From contig CANKHA010000002.1 of NCBI GenBank assembly GCA_947481685.1, positions 1-64,000 on the forward strand: a stretch of 64,000 nt of DNA. The letters run 5' to 3'. The notes below the pieces were generated by a model, which ran no database searches, was not told the origin of the DNA, and saw nothing but the letters and a program-made list of their open reading frames with translations. Shown one piece after another: positions 17,549-26,427 of this stretch. The position numbers and the translations under genes were made by a program. Within the stretch, counting starts at the first letter, position 1. The number at the start of each line of letters is the position of its first letter. The DNA is from Bradyrhizobiaceae bacterium. GTDB lineage: Bacteria; Pseudomonadota; Alphaproteobacteria; Rhizobiales; Xanthobacteraceae.

Positions 17549-19801
17549 ATGGGTAAAAGATCGATTCCCCCAGAAGATCACGATGTCCAGGAGATAGCGC
17601 TCCGCGAGGCTCTGGAAGAGCGATACCTTGCCTATGCGCTCTCCACTATTATGCACCGTGCGCTGCCGGACGCCAGAGACGGTTTGAAGCCGGTTCACAG
17701 GCGTATCCTCTACGGAATGCGCCAATTGCGGCTCGATCCTGGGGCAGCCTTCAAGAAATCCGCCAAAATCGTCGGCGACGTGATGGGTAACTTCCATCCG
17801 CACGGTGACCAGGCGATTTATGACGCTCTGGTGCGCCTCGCCCAGGATTTCTCGTCGCGTTATCCCCTGGTCGATGGGCAGGGCAATTTCGGCAATATCG
17901 ATGGCGATAATCCTGCCGCCTATCGCTACACCGAAGCGCGGATGACCGAGGTCGCGCGTCTCCTTCTTGAGGGGATCGACGAGAACGCGATCGACTTCCG
18001 TCCGAATTACGACGGCCAGTCGGAAGAGCCGGTGGTGCTGCCGGCGGCGTTCCCGAATCTGCTCGCCAACGGTTCGCAGGGCATCGCGGTCGGCATGGCC
18101 ACCTCGATTCCCCCGCACAATGCGGCCGAACTTTGCGACGCCGCGCTGCATCTGATCGACAACCCGAATGCGCGCAGCCGCACCCTGTTGAAATATGTGC
18201 CGGGTCCGGACTTCCCAACCGGCGGCATCGTCATCGATCCGCGCGAAGCGATTGCGGATGCCTATGCGACCGGCCGGGGCTCATTCCGCGTGCGCGCAAA
18301 ATGGCACCAGGAAGATACCGGCCGCGGCACCTACGCGGTCGTCATCACCGAAATACCTTGGCTAGTGCAGAAATCCAGGCTGGTCGAAAAGATCGCCGAG
18401 TTGCTCAACGCCAAGAAACTGCCGCTCGTCGCAGATGTGCGTGACGAGTCGACCGAGGATGTCCGGCTGATCATTGAGCCGCGCGCGCGCACCGTCGATG
18501 CCGCGTTGTTGATGGAGAGCCTGTTCAAGCTCACGGAGCTCGAAAATCGCATTCCGCTCAACATGAATGTGCTTTCGAAGGGCCGCGTACCGAAAGTCAT
18601 GGGCCTTGCGGAAGTGCTGCGCGAATGGCTCGACCACCGGCGCGAAGTGCTGCAACGGCGGTCCAAGCATCGCCTCGACGCGATTGAGCATCGGTTGGAA
18701 GTGCTCGGCGGCTACCTGGCCGCCTACCTGAACCTCGACAAGGTCATCAAGATCATTCGGAACGAGGACGAGCCAAAGCCCGTCCTGATCAAGGCTTTCA
18801 AGCTGACGGATGTGCAGGCCGAAGCCATCCTCAATATGCGCCTGCGCAACTTGCGCAAGCTCGAAGAGATGCAGATCCGTGGCGAAGAGAAGGAACTCCG
18901 CACGGAGATGAAGGAGTTGCAAAAGATCCTCGGCTCCGAAGGTGAGCAGTGGAATCTTGTCGCAGCACAGATCAAGGAAGTCCGCGCCGCCTTCGGTCCA
19001 AAGACGGCCATCGGCAAGCGGCGTACCCAATTCGCTGAAGCGCCAGAGCATGACGAGGCCGCAATCGAAGAGGCTTTGGTGGAGCGCGAGCCGATCACTG
19101 TCGTCGTTTCGGAAAAAGGCTGGATTCGCGCGATGCGGGGTCATGTCGCCGATCTTTCCAGCGTGACGTTCAAGCAGGACGATTCGCTGAAGTTCTCATT
19201 CCAGGGCGAAACCACTTCGAAGTGCCTGATCTTCGCGACCAACGGGCGCTTCTATACCCTCGATGCATCCAAACTCCCCGGCGGACGTGGCCACGGCGAG
19301 CCGATCCGTCTCTTCATCGATCTCGAGCAGGAGAGCGATCTTATTTCCGTTGAGGCCTTCCAGGGCGGCCGCAAATTCCTGGTCGCAGCCCACGATGGTC
19401 GCGGCTTCGTCGTTCCCGAGGACGAATGCCTGGGCAATACCCGCAAGGGCAAGCAGGTGCTCAACGTCACCATGCCGAACGAGGCGAGGGCGGTGACGCC
19501 GATCGAAGGCGATCTCATCGCCAGCATCGGCGAGAACCGCAAAATGGTGATCTTCCCGCTCGATCAGGTGCCGGAGATGACGCGTGGGCGCGGCGTGCGC
19601 CTGCAGCGTTACAAGGACGGCGGGTTGGCCGATGTGAAAACATTCAAGGCGAGCGAGGGTCTCACCTGGATCGACAGCGCCGGTCGCAGCTTTACGCTCA
19701 CGCTAAAAGAATTGGCCGATTGGCGGGGCAACCGCTCCGATGCCGGACGCCTGGCCCCCAAAGGGTTCCCCAAGAGCAACAAGTTCGGCCGCACGGGCTA
19801 A
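17549..19801 (+). CDS. parC: DNA topoisomerase IV subunit A
   Basis: Decatenates daughter chromosomes together with ParE. The 750 residues are ParC-type in length and lack a gyrase-type long C-terminal tail. The winged-helix/tower part carries [41 protein letters not shown], and the catalytic tyrosine in [10 protein letters not shown]. The C-terminal third holds degenerate beta-propeller blades ([27 protein letters not shown]). In the quinolone-determining region the positions equivalent to E. coli Ser80 and Glu84 read Gln and Asp; I think this is normal for Rhizobiales but could affect drug sensitivity. Its stop overlaps that of the convergent antiporter gene by 3 nt. parE is not in the window. 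Confidence 0.93.
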   Translation: MGKRSIPPEDHDVQEIALREALEERYLAYALSTIMHRALPDARDGLKPVHRRILYGMRQLRLDPGAAFKKSAKIVGDVMGNFHPHGDQAIYDALVRLAQDFSSRYPLVDGQGNFGNIDGDNPAAYRYTEARMTEVARLLLEGIDENAIDFRPNYDGQSEEPVVLPAAFPNLLANGSQGIAVGMATSIPPHNAAELCDAALHLIDNPNARSRTLLKYVPGPDFPTGGIVIDPREAIADAYATGRGSFRVRAKWHQEDTGRGTYAVVITEIPWLVQKSRLVEKIAELLNAKKLPLVADVRDESTEDVRLIIEPRARTVDAALLMESLFKLTELENRIPLNMNVLSKGRVPKVMGLAEVLREWLDHRREVLQRRSKHRLDAIEHRLEVLGGYLAAYLNLDKVIKIIRNEDEPKPVLIKAFKLTDVQAEAILNMRLRNLRKLEEMQIRGEEKELRTEMKELQKILGSEGEQWNLVAAQIKEVRAAFGPKTAIGKRRTQFAEAPEHDEAAIEEALVEREPITVVVSEKGWIRAMRGHVADLSSVTFKQDDSLKFSFQGETTSKCLIFATNGRFYTLDASKLPGGRGHGEPIRLFIDLEQESDLISVEAFQGGRKFLVAAHDGRGFVVPEDECLGNTRKGKQVLNVTMPNEARAVTPIEGDLIASIGENRKMVIFPLDQVPEMTRGRGVRLQRYKDGGLADVKTFKASEGLTWIDSAGRSFTLTLKELADWRGNRSDAGRLAPKGFPKSNKFGRTG

Positions 19802-22059
19802 AGCGCGGCGCCGCTCGATACGATCATCAGCGACGCCTTGGATTTTTCCATCACCGAGGCGGTAGTTTCGCCGAAGAACAAATCACCGGGACGGCGGCTC
19901 GCGCCCATAACCACCAGATTGTGCTTGCTGCGCTCGGTCTCCTTGAGAATGGCCTCATCTGCTGCAACGTCCGCAATGATGGTCGTGCGCCATTTAACGC
20001 CGTAGCTTTCCGCCAAACCGGTGATGTCTTTCAGGATGGCTTGTTCGTGGCGCCGCGCGTGAATGCCGCGCCTGCGCTTTTTGCCGGCTTCCAGAGTACG
20101 TGCTGCGACGAACAGGATTGTGACGGGCGCCTTGCTCGCGTGCGCGATGACAAAGGCGATCTCTGCCGCATTGCGCGCCGTGTTTGTCCCATTGACCGGA
20201 GCGAGAATGCTCAAGCTGCTGTTGAGGGGGTCTTCAAGGTGGCCATTGCGGGCATCCACGATCGCCAGAGGTCCGTTGAAACTGGCAGCCACCCGGTTCA
20301 CGTCGGCATGGATTTCTCTACCGCGCGTCACCGTTTTCTCCAGGCCGACGACCATGATGTCGTAGCCCTTGTTGGCCTCTTCCGCAATCGACTCTTCCGG
20401 CGGCTTGTCTGCAACCGGCGTCTTGGTGGTGACATCGACCGGTTTTGTGGCGGCGTCATCGTCCTTTGACTTCGGTTTAGCGGCGGCCTTCACCTCTTCC
20501 TTCGGGGTTTCTTCTGCCTTGGTCTCAGGCTTTGCCGGAGCTTTCCCGCTGGTTTTCTGAAGCTGGACTACGGTGGTCGGCATGCCCTTGGAGCCGGCGA
20601 TCATGCCCGCAAGGCGGGGGGCGAATTTCCCGTTAGCGCTGTCATCGACGGCAAGCAGCAAACGCTCAAGATTGGGAACAAAGCCCTTGGCTTCCCGCTC
20701 TTCGCGCTCCAAGCGGTCTTTTTCCGTCTTGCGCAGAGGAAGGCGTGCCAGTGACCATCGCAGCATCGGCGGCATGGCCATGGTCGTTATCACTGCCATG
20801 GTCACGATGATGGTGAAGAGGTTTTGGCTGAGCGCGCCCATCGAGAGGCCGATGCTTGCGACAATGACCTCGGTCGAGCCGCGCGCATTCATGCCGGAGC
20901 CGAGCGCGAAAGACTCCTTCATGGTCAGGCCGCCAAGTCTTCCTCCGAGGAAGGCGCCGCCAAATTTGCCAACGCTCGCAATCACGATGAAGCCAAGCGT
21001 GACCATTGCGAGTTTAGGGTCGGCGAGCACCGTCAGGTCGGCCGTAAGGCCGGCCATGCCGAAAAAGATCGGCATGAACAGCGCGGTGATCAGGCCGCGC
21101 AGTTCTTCTTCGATATGCTTGGTCAGGATCGGGGACTCGCCCACCAGAATGCCGGCGACGAAAGCGCCGAGCACGGTATGCACGCCGATCTCGTGGGTAA
21201 TCAGCGCCATCGCCAGCATGATCACGATAATCATCGTGATGACCGGAAACTCGCTTTTGAAGTTGTCGTTGGCCCAGCGAATAAGGCTGGCAACAATCCG
21301 TCGTCCGATGGTGAGGCTGAAAGCCATGAAGGCGATGGTGCCGATCACGCTTTTCGCCACCGACATCGCATCGACGTGGCCTTGCATCGCGAGGCTGAAG
21401 ATCACCGCGGTGATGATCCAGCCGATGGTGTCATCGATGATGGCGGAGGCAAGAATGACTTGGCCGACAGTGCGGCGCATGAAGTTCATCTCGCGCACGA
21501 CCATGGCGACGATCTTGACCGAGGAGATCGACATCGCGGTGCCGAGGAACAGCGATGTGACAAGGCGCTGTTCGGGGTTCGGCAGCATGGTGTCGGGCAG
21601 CATCTCGCCCAGCGCAAAGCCGCAGGCGAAGGGCACGAGGATGCCTGTCAGCGAGACCATCAACGATGCGCGGCCGGTTTTCTTCACCAGCCCAAGATCC
21701 GTTTCCATTCCGGCGAGCAACAACAGCAACAACACGCCGAGCTGCGCCACGGCGTCGATCATCGCCTTCTGCTCGGGCGTGCGTGGAAAGATCATGTGCT
21801 GTAGGTCGGGCCAGACAAAGCCGAGCAGCGACGGCCCCAGCAGAATCCCGGCGATCAATTGCCCCATCACGGCAGGCTGGCCGATGCGCAGCATCGCTTC
21901 ACCAAGAAGCCGCCCGATGATGAGCAGCACCATGATCTGGATGACGAAGATTGTTTCCGAAGGGCCGGTTTTCGCGTCCTCCGCCAAAGCGGGAAGCACC
22001 GACAGCGCGAGCAAAGCTATGCTCCAGGCTGCGCTGCGGAGAGATGCTGAAATTCGCAT
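19798..22059 (-). CDS. Cation:proton antiporter (CPA2/KefB-like) with C-terminal USP domains
   Basis: A membrane antiporter of 753 residues from the ATG at 22059. The N-terminus looks like a signal peptide or first membrane helix ([10 protein letters not shown] followed by EDAKTGPSE). About 12 membrane helices follow (to about residue 420), including [28 protein letters not shown] and the ion-site-like [10 protein letters not shown], typical of CPA2. After this come a first universal-stress-like segment ([17 protein letters not shown]), a 50-residue Lys/Glu/Pro/Ala linker, and a second USP-like domain ending [35 protein letters not shown]. Likely substrate Na+ or K+ against H+. The longer open frame to 22143 adds 28 unlikely residues. 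It is divergent from mntH. Confidence 0.85.
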   Translation of the reverse strand: MRISASLRSAAWSIALLALSVLPALAEDAKTGPSETIFVIQIMVLLIIGRLLGEAMLRIGQPAVMGQLIAGILLGPSLLGFVWPDLQHMIFPRTPEQKAMIDAVAQLGVLLLLLLAGMETDLGLVKKTGRASLMVSLTGILVPFACGFALGEMLPDTMLPNPEQRLVTSLFLGTAMSISSVKIVAMVVREMNFMRRTVGQVILASAIIDDTIGWIITAVIFSLAMQGHVDAMSVAKSVIGTIAFMAFSLTIGRRIVASLIRWANDNFKSEFPVITMIIVIMLAMALITHEIGVHTVLGAFVAGILVGESPILTKHIEEELRGLITALFMPIFFGMAGLTADLTVLADPKLAMVTLGFIVIASVGKFGGAFLGGRLGGLTMKESFALGSGMNARGSTEVIVASIGLSMGALSQNLFTIIVTMAVITTMAMPPMLRWSLARLPLRKTEKDRLEREEREAKGFVPNLERLLLAVDDSANGKFAPRLAGMIAGSKGMPTTVVQLQKTSGKAPAKPETKAEETPKEEVKAAAKPKSKDDDAATKPVDVTTKTPVADKPPEESIAEEANKGYDIMVVGLEKTVTRGREIHADVNRVAASFNGPLAIVDARNGHLEDPLNSSLSILAPVNGTNTARNAAEIAFVIAHASKAPVTILFVAARTLEAGKKRRRGIHARRHEQAILKDITGLAESYGVKWRTTIIADVAADEAILKETERSKHNLVVMGASRRPGDLFFGETTASVMEKSKASLMIVSSGAAL

Positions 22060-22143
22060 GATGCGCTCGAAACCTATGGAAAATTCAGGCACGGCGCCGG
22101 GAAAAGGCGCGGGAACAACCCTATGGGAAGATTTCAGTTCCAA

Positions 22144-22153
22144 TGCAATTGCA
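22144..22153. promoter_or_regulatory. Palindrome upstream of mntH, possible metal-regulator site
   Basis: TGCAATTGCA is a perfect palindrome inside an AT-rich stretch 62 nt before the mntH start, in the shared region with the divergent antiporter gene. Manganese import genes in rhizobia are regulated by Mur or MntR through TGCAA-containing inverted repeats. The match is suggestive only. Confidence 0.35.
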
Positions 22154-22214
22154 AATTAATCGCAAGAAAGCTAAGGTCATATTCTGACGCATTCAAAAGG
22201 CCTTGGAAGAGACA

Positions 22215-23573
22215 ATGGACGCCTCGACTCCCCGAGAAACAGACCTGCCCAGCGCAACCCCCGGTTGGCGCCGCCCCCGCGGCAGGCCGTCCCTAGCGGA
22301 AGTTTTCGGGACAATCCGCACCCGGCCGACCGGACCGATGTGGCGAAAACTGCTCGCTTTTCTCGGGCCAGGCTACCTGGTGGCGGTCGGCTATATGGAC
22401 CCGGGCAACTGGGCGACGTCGCTCGCGGGCGGATCCAAGTTCGGCTACGCGCTCCTGACCGTCGCGCTTTTGTCCAACATGATGGCGATCCTGCTGCAGG
22501 CACTGTGCGCGCGGCTCGGCATCGCCTCCGGCCGCGATCTGGCGCAGGCCTGCCGCGACGCATTTCCCCGCTTTGTGTCATGGCCGCTTTGGCTGATGGC
22601 CGAGATTGCGATCTGCGCCACCGATCTGGCGGAAGTGATTGGTACCGCAATCGGCCTCAACCTGCTCTTCGGCGTGCCACTCGAGATCGGGGTGATCCTG
22701 ACCGCGCTCGACGTCTTCCTGATCCTGTGGCTGCAAAATCTCGGCTTCCGCTGGATCGAAGCCTTTATTGTCACCATGCTTGCCGTCATTGCGGCCTGCT
22801 TCACTGTGCAAATCGCCATGGCGGACCCGGAGTGGGGCGCGGTGATCCTCGGCTTTGCGCCGACCACGCAGATCGTGACCAATCCCGAGATGTTGTATCT
22901 TGCGCTTGGCATCCTCGGCGCCACAGTGATGCCGCATAACCTCTATCTGCACTCCGGCGTGGTGCAGACCCGCAAATACGGCGAGACGCTCGGAGAAAAG
23001 CGCGAAGCGATCAAGCTCGCTACCCTCGATTCCACCATTGCGCTGATGTTCGCGCTGCTGATCAACGCCTCGATCCTCATCCTTGCCGCCGCGACATTCA
23101 ACAAGACCGGAAAGATTGATGTGTCGGAGCTTGGCGAGGTGCATTCGCTGATCGCTCCACTGTTGGGCTCCGCCATGGCGCCGACGCTGTTCGCGATTGC
23201 CCTGCTGTGCTGCGGCCTCAACTCGACCGTGACAGCGACGCTCGCCGGTCAGATCGTGATGGAGGGCTTCCTCGATATTCGCCTGCCGCCCTGGGCGCGA
23301 CGGTTGATCACACGCGCCATCGCCATCATTCCGGCTGCTGCCGTAACGATCTGGTACGGGGAGGCGGGGACAGCAAAACTGCTGATCCTCAGTCAGGTGG
23401 TGCTCAGCCTGCAATTGCCGTTCGCGATCGTGCCGCTGGTAATGTTCACCGCGGACAAGCGAAAGATGGCTGAGTTGACGGCACCGCGCTGGGTGACCGC
23501 GCTGGCGGTGGCCACGGCGCTCACGGTGATCGCGCTGAATATCAAGCTGCTGCTGGATTTTGTGATCGGCTAG
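22215..23573 (+). CDS. mntH: NRAMP-family divalent metal (Mn2+) transporter
   Basis: Proton-coupled manganese (and iron) importer in the inner membrane. The 452 residues have about 11 helices. Diagnostic sites are the helix 1 [13 protein letters not shown] (DPGN motif) and the helix 6 [15 protein letters not shown] (MPH motif), both intact. A 40-residue hydrophilic Arg/Pro-rich N-terminus precedes helix 1. I start at ATG 22215, preceded at the right distance by GGAAGAGA; TTG 22203 is the first possible codon. A palindromic repeat region follows the stop. Confidence 0.92.
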   Translation: MDASTPRETDLPSATPGWRRPRGRPSLAEVFGTIRTRPTGPMWRKLLAFLGPGYLVAVGYMDPGNWATSLAGGSKFGYALLTVALLSNMMAILLQALCARLGIASGRDLAQACRDAFPRFVSWPLWLMAEIAICATDLAEVIGTAIGLNLLFGVPLEIGVILTALDVFLILWLQNLGFRWIEAFIVTMLAVIAACFTVQIAMADPEWGAVILGFAPTTQIVTNPEMLYLALGILGATVMPHNLYLHSGVVQTRKYGETLGEKREAIKLATLDSTIALMFALLINASILILAAATFNKTGKIDVSELGEVHSLIAPLLGSAMAPTLFAIALLCCGLNSTVTATLAGQIVMEGFLDIRLPPWARRLITRAIAIIPAAAVTIWYGEAGTAKLLILSQVVLSLQLPFAIVPLVMFTADKRKMAELTAPRWVTALAVATALTVIALNIKLLLDFVIG

Positions 23574-23576
23574 CGC

Positions 23577-23724
23577 GCGACCAGCAAAAGTGGATACCGG
23601 TTTTGTGATAGCAATCAAGCCTGCGCAGATTGCGTAGACTTATCTGCGGATCGCGCGCGCGAGCTTAATGAAGCGGCGCATGATCTGGTCCGAAAACCGG
23701 TTCCCGCTTTTCGAGATCATGCGC
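23577..23724. repeat. Two palindromic repeats between mntH and bpt
   Basis: The right element is strong: GCGCATGATCT (23676-23686) pairs perfectly with AGATCATGCGC (23714-23724), and inside it CGAAAA (23691-23696) pairs with TTTTCG (23708-23713) around CCGGTTCCCGC. The left element (about 23577-23620) has GCAAAA...TTTTG around GTGGATACCGG and is a degenerate relative. Both separate convergent genes. The right arm contains the bpt stop codon (23717-23719). Confidence 0.65.
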
Positions 23725-24469
23725 TTTCGACGCGGCGCCAGCCTTCCGGCATCAGGCGCTCCTGCGGCAGGAAGCGGCCCTTGTAGTCCATCTTGCGTGA
23801 GTTGCGGACCCAGTAGCCGAGATAGACGTAGTCCAGGCCCATCCGCTTCGCGCGTGCGATGTGGTCGAGGATCATGAAGGTGCCGAGCGAACGGTCTGCC
23901 GCTTCCGGATCGAAGAAGGAATAGACCATCGACAGCCCGTCGCTCAGCACATCGACCAGCGTCACGGCCAGTAGCTGGCCGGCGCTGCGGCCGGTGAAGC
24001 CGCTGTCGGGATCCTTGCGGCGATATTCCACGACTCGGGTCTGCACGTGGCTGTCTTCCACCATCATCGCGTAGTCGAGCACGGTCATGTCGGCCATGCC
24101 GCCGTTGCGATGGCGGGAATCCAGATAAGAACGGAAAACCGAATATTGCTCCGACGACGGCTGCGGCGACCGCATGTCACCGAGCACATCGGCGTTGTGC
24201 TCCATCACGCGGCGCATATTGCGCGACGGTTTGAATTCGTTAGCGACGACACGGACCGAGACGCAGGCGCGGCAGGTATCGCAAGCCGGGCGGTAAGCAA
24301 TCGACTGGCTGCGGCGAAAGCCGCCATGGGTCAGGAGATCGTTCAACTCGCCCGCGCGTTCGCCCACCAGATGGGTGAACACCTTCCGCTCTTCCTTGCC
24401 CGGTAAATAAGGGCAGGGAGAGGGGGCCGTCAGATAGAATTGCGGCGTGTCGCGCGAATGTCTGGTCAC
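23717..24469 (-). CDS. bpt: Aspartate/glutamate leucyltransferase
   Basis: Transfers leucine from Leu-tRNA to proteins with N-terminal Asp or Glu, marking them for ClpS/ClpAP degradation (N-end rule). The 250 residues match the Bpt/Ate1 family: N-terminal [19 protein letters not shown], the cysteine cluster [27 protein letters not shown], and C-terminal [25 protein letters not shown]. The last residues (ESA) and the stop are encoded by a palindromic repeat arm, so the C-terminal tail may be repeat-derived. The gene is followed by nothing on its own strand until the repeat region. An RDD membrane protein gene lies upstream on the same strand. Confidence 0.92.
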   Translation of the reverse strand: MTRHSRDTPQFYLTAPSPCPYLPGKEERKVFTHLVGERAGELNDLLTHGGFRRSQSIAYRPACDTCRACVSVRVVANEFKPSRNMRRVMEHNADVLGDMRSPQPSSEQYSVFRSYLDSRHRNGGMADMTVLDYAMMVEDSHVQTRVVEYRRKDPDSGFTGRSAGQLLAVTLVDVLSDGLSMVYSFFDPEAADRSLGTFMILDHIARAKRMGLDYVYLGYWVRNSRKMDYKGRFLPQERLMPEGWRRVESA

Positions 24470-24560
24470 CGGGGCAAAAGCTCTCCCGTCGCTGGCTGGA
24501 ATCCCAGTCTCCCAATCATCGCCCGCGAAAACTGTTCCGTCAAAGGCTCTGAATCCCGAT

Positions 24561-25094
24561 TTATGGCGGTGGTTCTCCTGCCGGCGCGATACCGGTAGGG
24601 TCGTTAACGATCACCGCACCGATCGCCATGTCATGCAGAAGCCGTCGGCGGTCATTGAAAAACCCGACCAGCAGGACGAACGGGCTGAGCAGCGAGACCG
24701 ACAGCCAGAACAGAATGGCGTGCGCCACGCCGTACAGGAAGTAGGACGGCCCGCCATACCAGGTGCGCATCTGCAGGTTCATGACCCGCATGCCAACGGT
24801 TGCGGAATGCGGTCCGCCCAGTGTGATGCCGTAATAGAACAGAGTCCAGATGAGGCTTGCCGGATACAGGACCCAGGAGAACAGAAACCAGCCGAGCCCT
24901 AACGTGATGAGGCTGAAGAACAGAAAGAAAAATCCACCGAGCATGATCGGCAGAGAAATGACGACGATGTCGATGACAAAGGCGACCATCCGACGCGCCA
25001 GCACAGCGTCGAACAGCTCCGGATATCTCAGGGGATCGTAGGCATGCGGCCTATCGGGAGAAAATCCCATGCCGCGGGGGCCGGTTGTGGACAT
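24561..25094 (-). CDS. RDD family inner-membrane protein
   Basis: A 177-residue protein with an RDD domain: [15 protein letters not shown] provides the Arg and Asp residues after which the family is named, and the membrane segment continues [18 protein letters not shown]. Three to four hydrophobic helices follow. The C-terminus has [20 protein letters not shown], also characteristic of RDD proteins. The family's role is poorly known; some members act as Na+/H+ or ion carriers. It is probably transcribed together with bpt (91-nt gap) and is divergent from the threonine dehydratase gene. Confidence 0.85.
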   Translation of the reverse strand: MSTTGPRGMGFSPDRPHAYDPLRYPELFDAVLARRMVAFVIDIVVISLPIMLGGFFFLFFSLITLGLGWFLFSWVLYPASLIWTLFYYGITLGGPHSATVGMRVMNLQMRTWYGGPSYFLYGVAHAILFWLSVSLLSPFVLLVGFFNDRRRLLHDMAIGAVIVNDPTGIAPAGEPPP

Positions 25095-25201
25095 GAATCA
25101 CGTCCTTTCGTCGCTAAAAGATGGAAAGGAATGGCCCTGGGCGCAAGAGCAAACCGTGCTATGCGCGCATTTGCGCGGCTATATTGGGGGTTGGAGGACC
25201 G

Positions 25202-26422
25202 ATGAGTGTGACCCTTGCCGATATTCAGGCCGCCCGCAGTGTGATCGCGGGGCAGGTACTGCGTACGCCCATGCTGCCCGCGCCGCGGTTGTCGGCGCTC
25301 ACCGGCGCGTCTGTCTTCGTCAAATACGAAAATCTGCAGGTCACGAACTCGTTCAAGGAACGCGGGGCGCTTAACAAGCTGGCCTCGCTGACGGCGGATG
25401 AGCGCAAGCGTGGCGTCATCGCCATGTCGGCCGGCAATCACGCCCAAGCTGTGGCCTACCACGCGGCCCGGCTTGGCATTGCCGCCACCATCGTCATGCC
25501 GGTGACCACGCCTTACGTGAAAGTGGCGGCGACAAGATCCCACGGCGCTGAAGTGGTGCTCGATGGCGAGACGGTGTTCGAGGCGCAGGCGCGCGCCGCC
25601 ACGCTGGCAAACGAGCGCAACATGATCTGGGTACATCCCTACGACGATCCGAAAGTGATCGCGGGGCAGGGTACCATTGCGCTGGAGATGCTCGAGGACG
25701 AGCCAGACCTCGATATGCTGGTGGTGCCGGTTGGCGGCGGCGGGCTGATCGCCGGCAATGCCATCGCCGCGCGCGGGATCAATCCGAAAATCGAAATCGT
25801 CGGCACCGAAGCAGCACTTTATCCGTCCATGTGGAATGTGTTGCGGGGCGAGGATCTGCCGATCGGCGGGCCGACCCTGGCGGAAGGCATTGCGGTCAAG
25901 ACACCCGGAACAGAGACACTGCCCGTCGTGCGGGAGCTTGTTTCAGCCATCGTGCTGGTCGATGAGGTGCAGCTTGAGCGCGCGGTGAACGCCTATCTCA
26001 CCTTGCAGAAAACGATGGTGGAGGGTGCGGGCGCGGCGGGACTGGCGGCCTTGCTGGCAGAACCCAGCCGCTTCGCCGGCCGGAAAGTCGGCTTGATCCT
26101 GTCCGGCGGAAATATCGACGCGCGCATCCTCGCATCCATCATGGTGCGGGAGCTCGAGCGCGAGCAACGCATTGTGTCGTTCCGTCTCACCATTCCGGAC
26201 CGGCCGGGCGTGCTGGGCGTGATCGCAACACGGCTGGGCGAACTTGGCGCGAACATCCTGGAGGTCAATCACAAGCGGCTGTTCCTCGACGTGCCGGCCA
26301 AGGGCGCACGGCTCGACATCACCGTGGAGGCGCGAGACCGTATTCATGTCGATGAGATCCTCGCCGCCTTGTCGGCGGAAGGTTATCAGCCGCAGCGGAT
26401 CGAAGCCGGCGACATGGAATAG
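25202..26422 (+). CDS. Threonine ammonia-lyase (threonine dehydratase) with C-terminal ACT domain
   Basis: A PLP enzyme converting threonine to 2-oxobutanoate and ammonia. The 406 residues show the PLP lysine in NSFKERGALNKL (about residue 53), GNHAQAVAYHAARLG, the glycine-rich phosphate loop VPVGGGGLIAG, and a SGGNIDARI segment. The C-terminal 80 residues form an ACT-like domain (FRLTIPDRPGVLGVIATRLGELGANILEV) that usually binds an effector. The length and single ACT domain resemble the shorter IlvA/TdcB type, which differs from long E. coli IlvA with two ACT-like domains. I start at ATG 25202; a longer frame from 25121 lacks family character. Serine dehydratase activity is possible. Confidence 0.9.
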   Translation: MSVTLADIQAARSVIAGQVLRTPMLPAPRLSALTGASVFVKYENLQVTNSFKERGALNKLASLTADERKRGVIAMSAGNHAQAVAYHAARLGIAATIVMPVTTPYVKVAATRSHGAEVVLDGETVFEAQARAATLANERNMIWVHPYDDPKVIAGQGTIALEMLEDEPDLDMLVVPVGGGGLIAGNAIAARGINPKIEIVGTEAALYPSMWNVLRGEDLPIGGPTLAEGIAVKTPGTETLPVVRELVSAIVLVDEVQLERAVNAYLTLQKTMVEGAGAAGLAALLAEPSRFAGRKVGLILSGGNIDARILASIMVRELEREQRIVSFRLTIPDRPGVLGVIATRLGELGANILEVNHKRLFLDVPAKGARLDITVEARDRIHVDEILAALSAEGYQPQRIEAGDME

Positions 26423-26427
26423 CCGCG

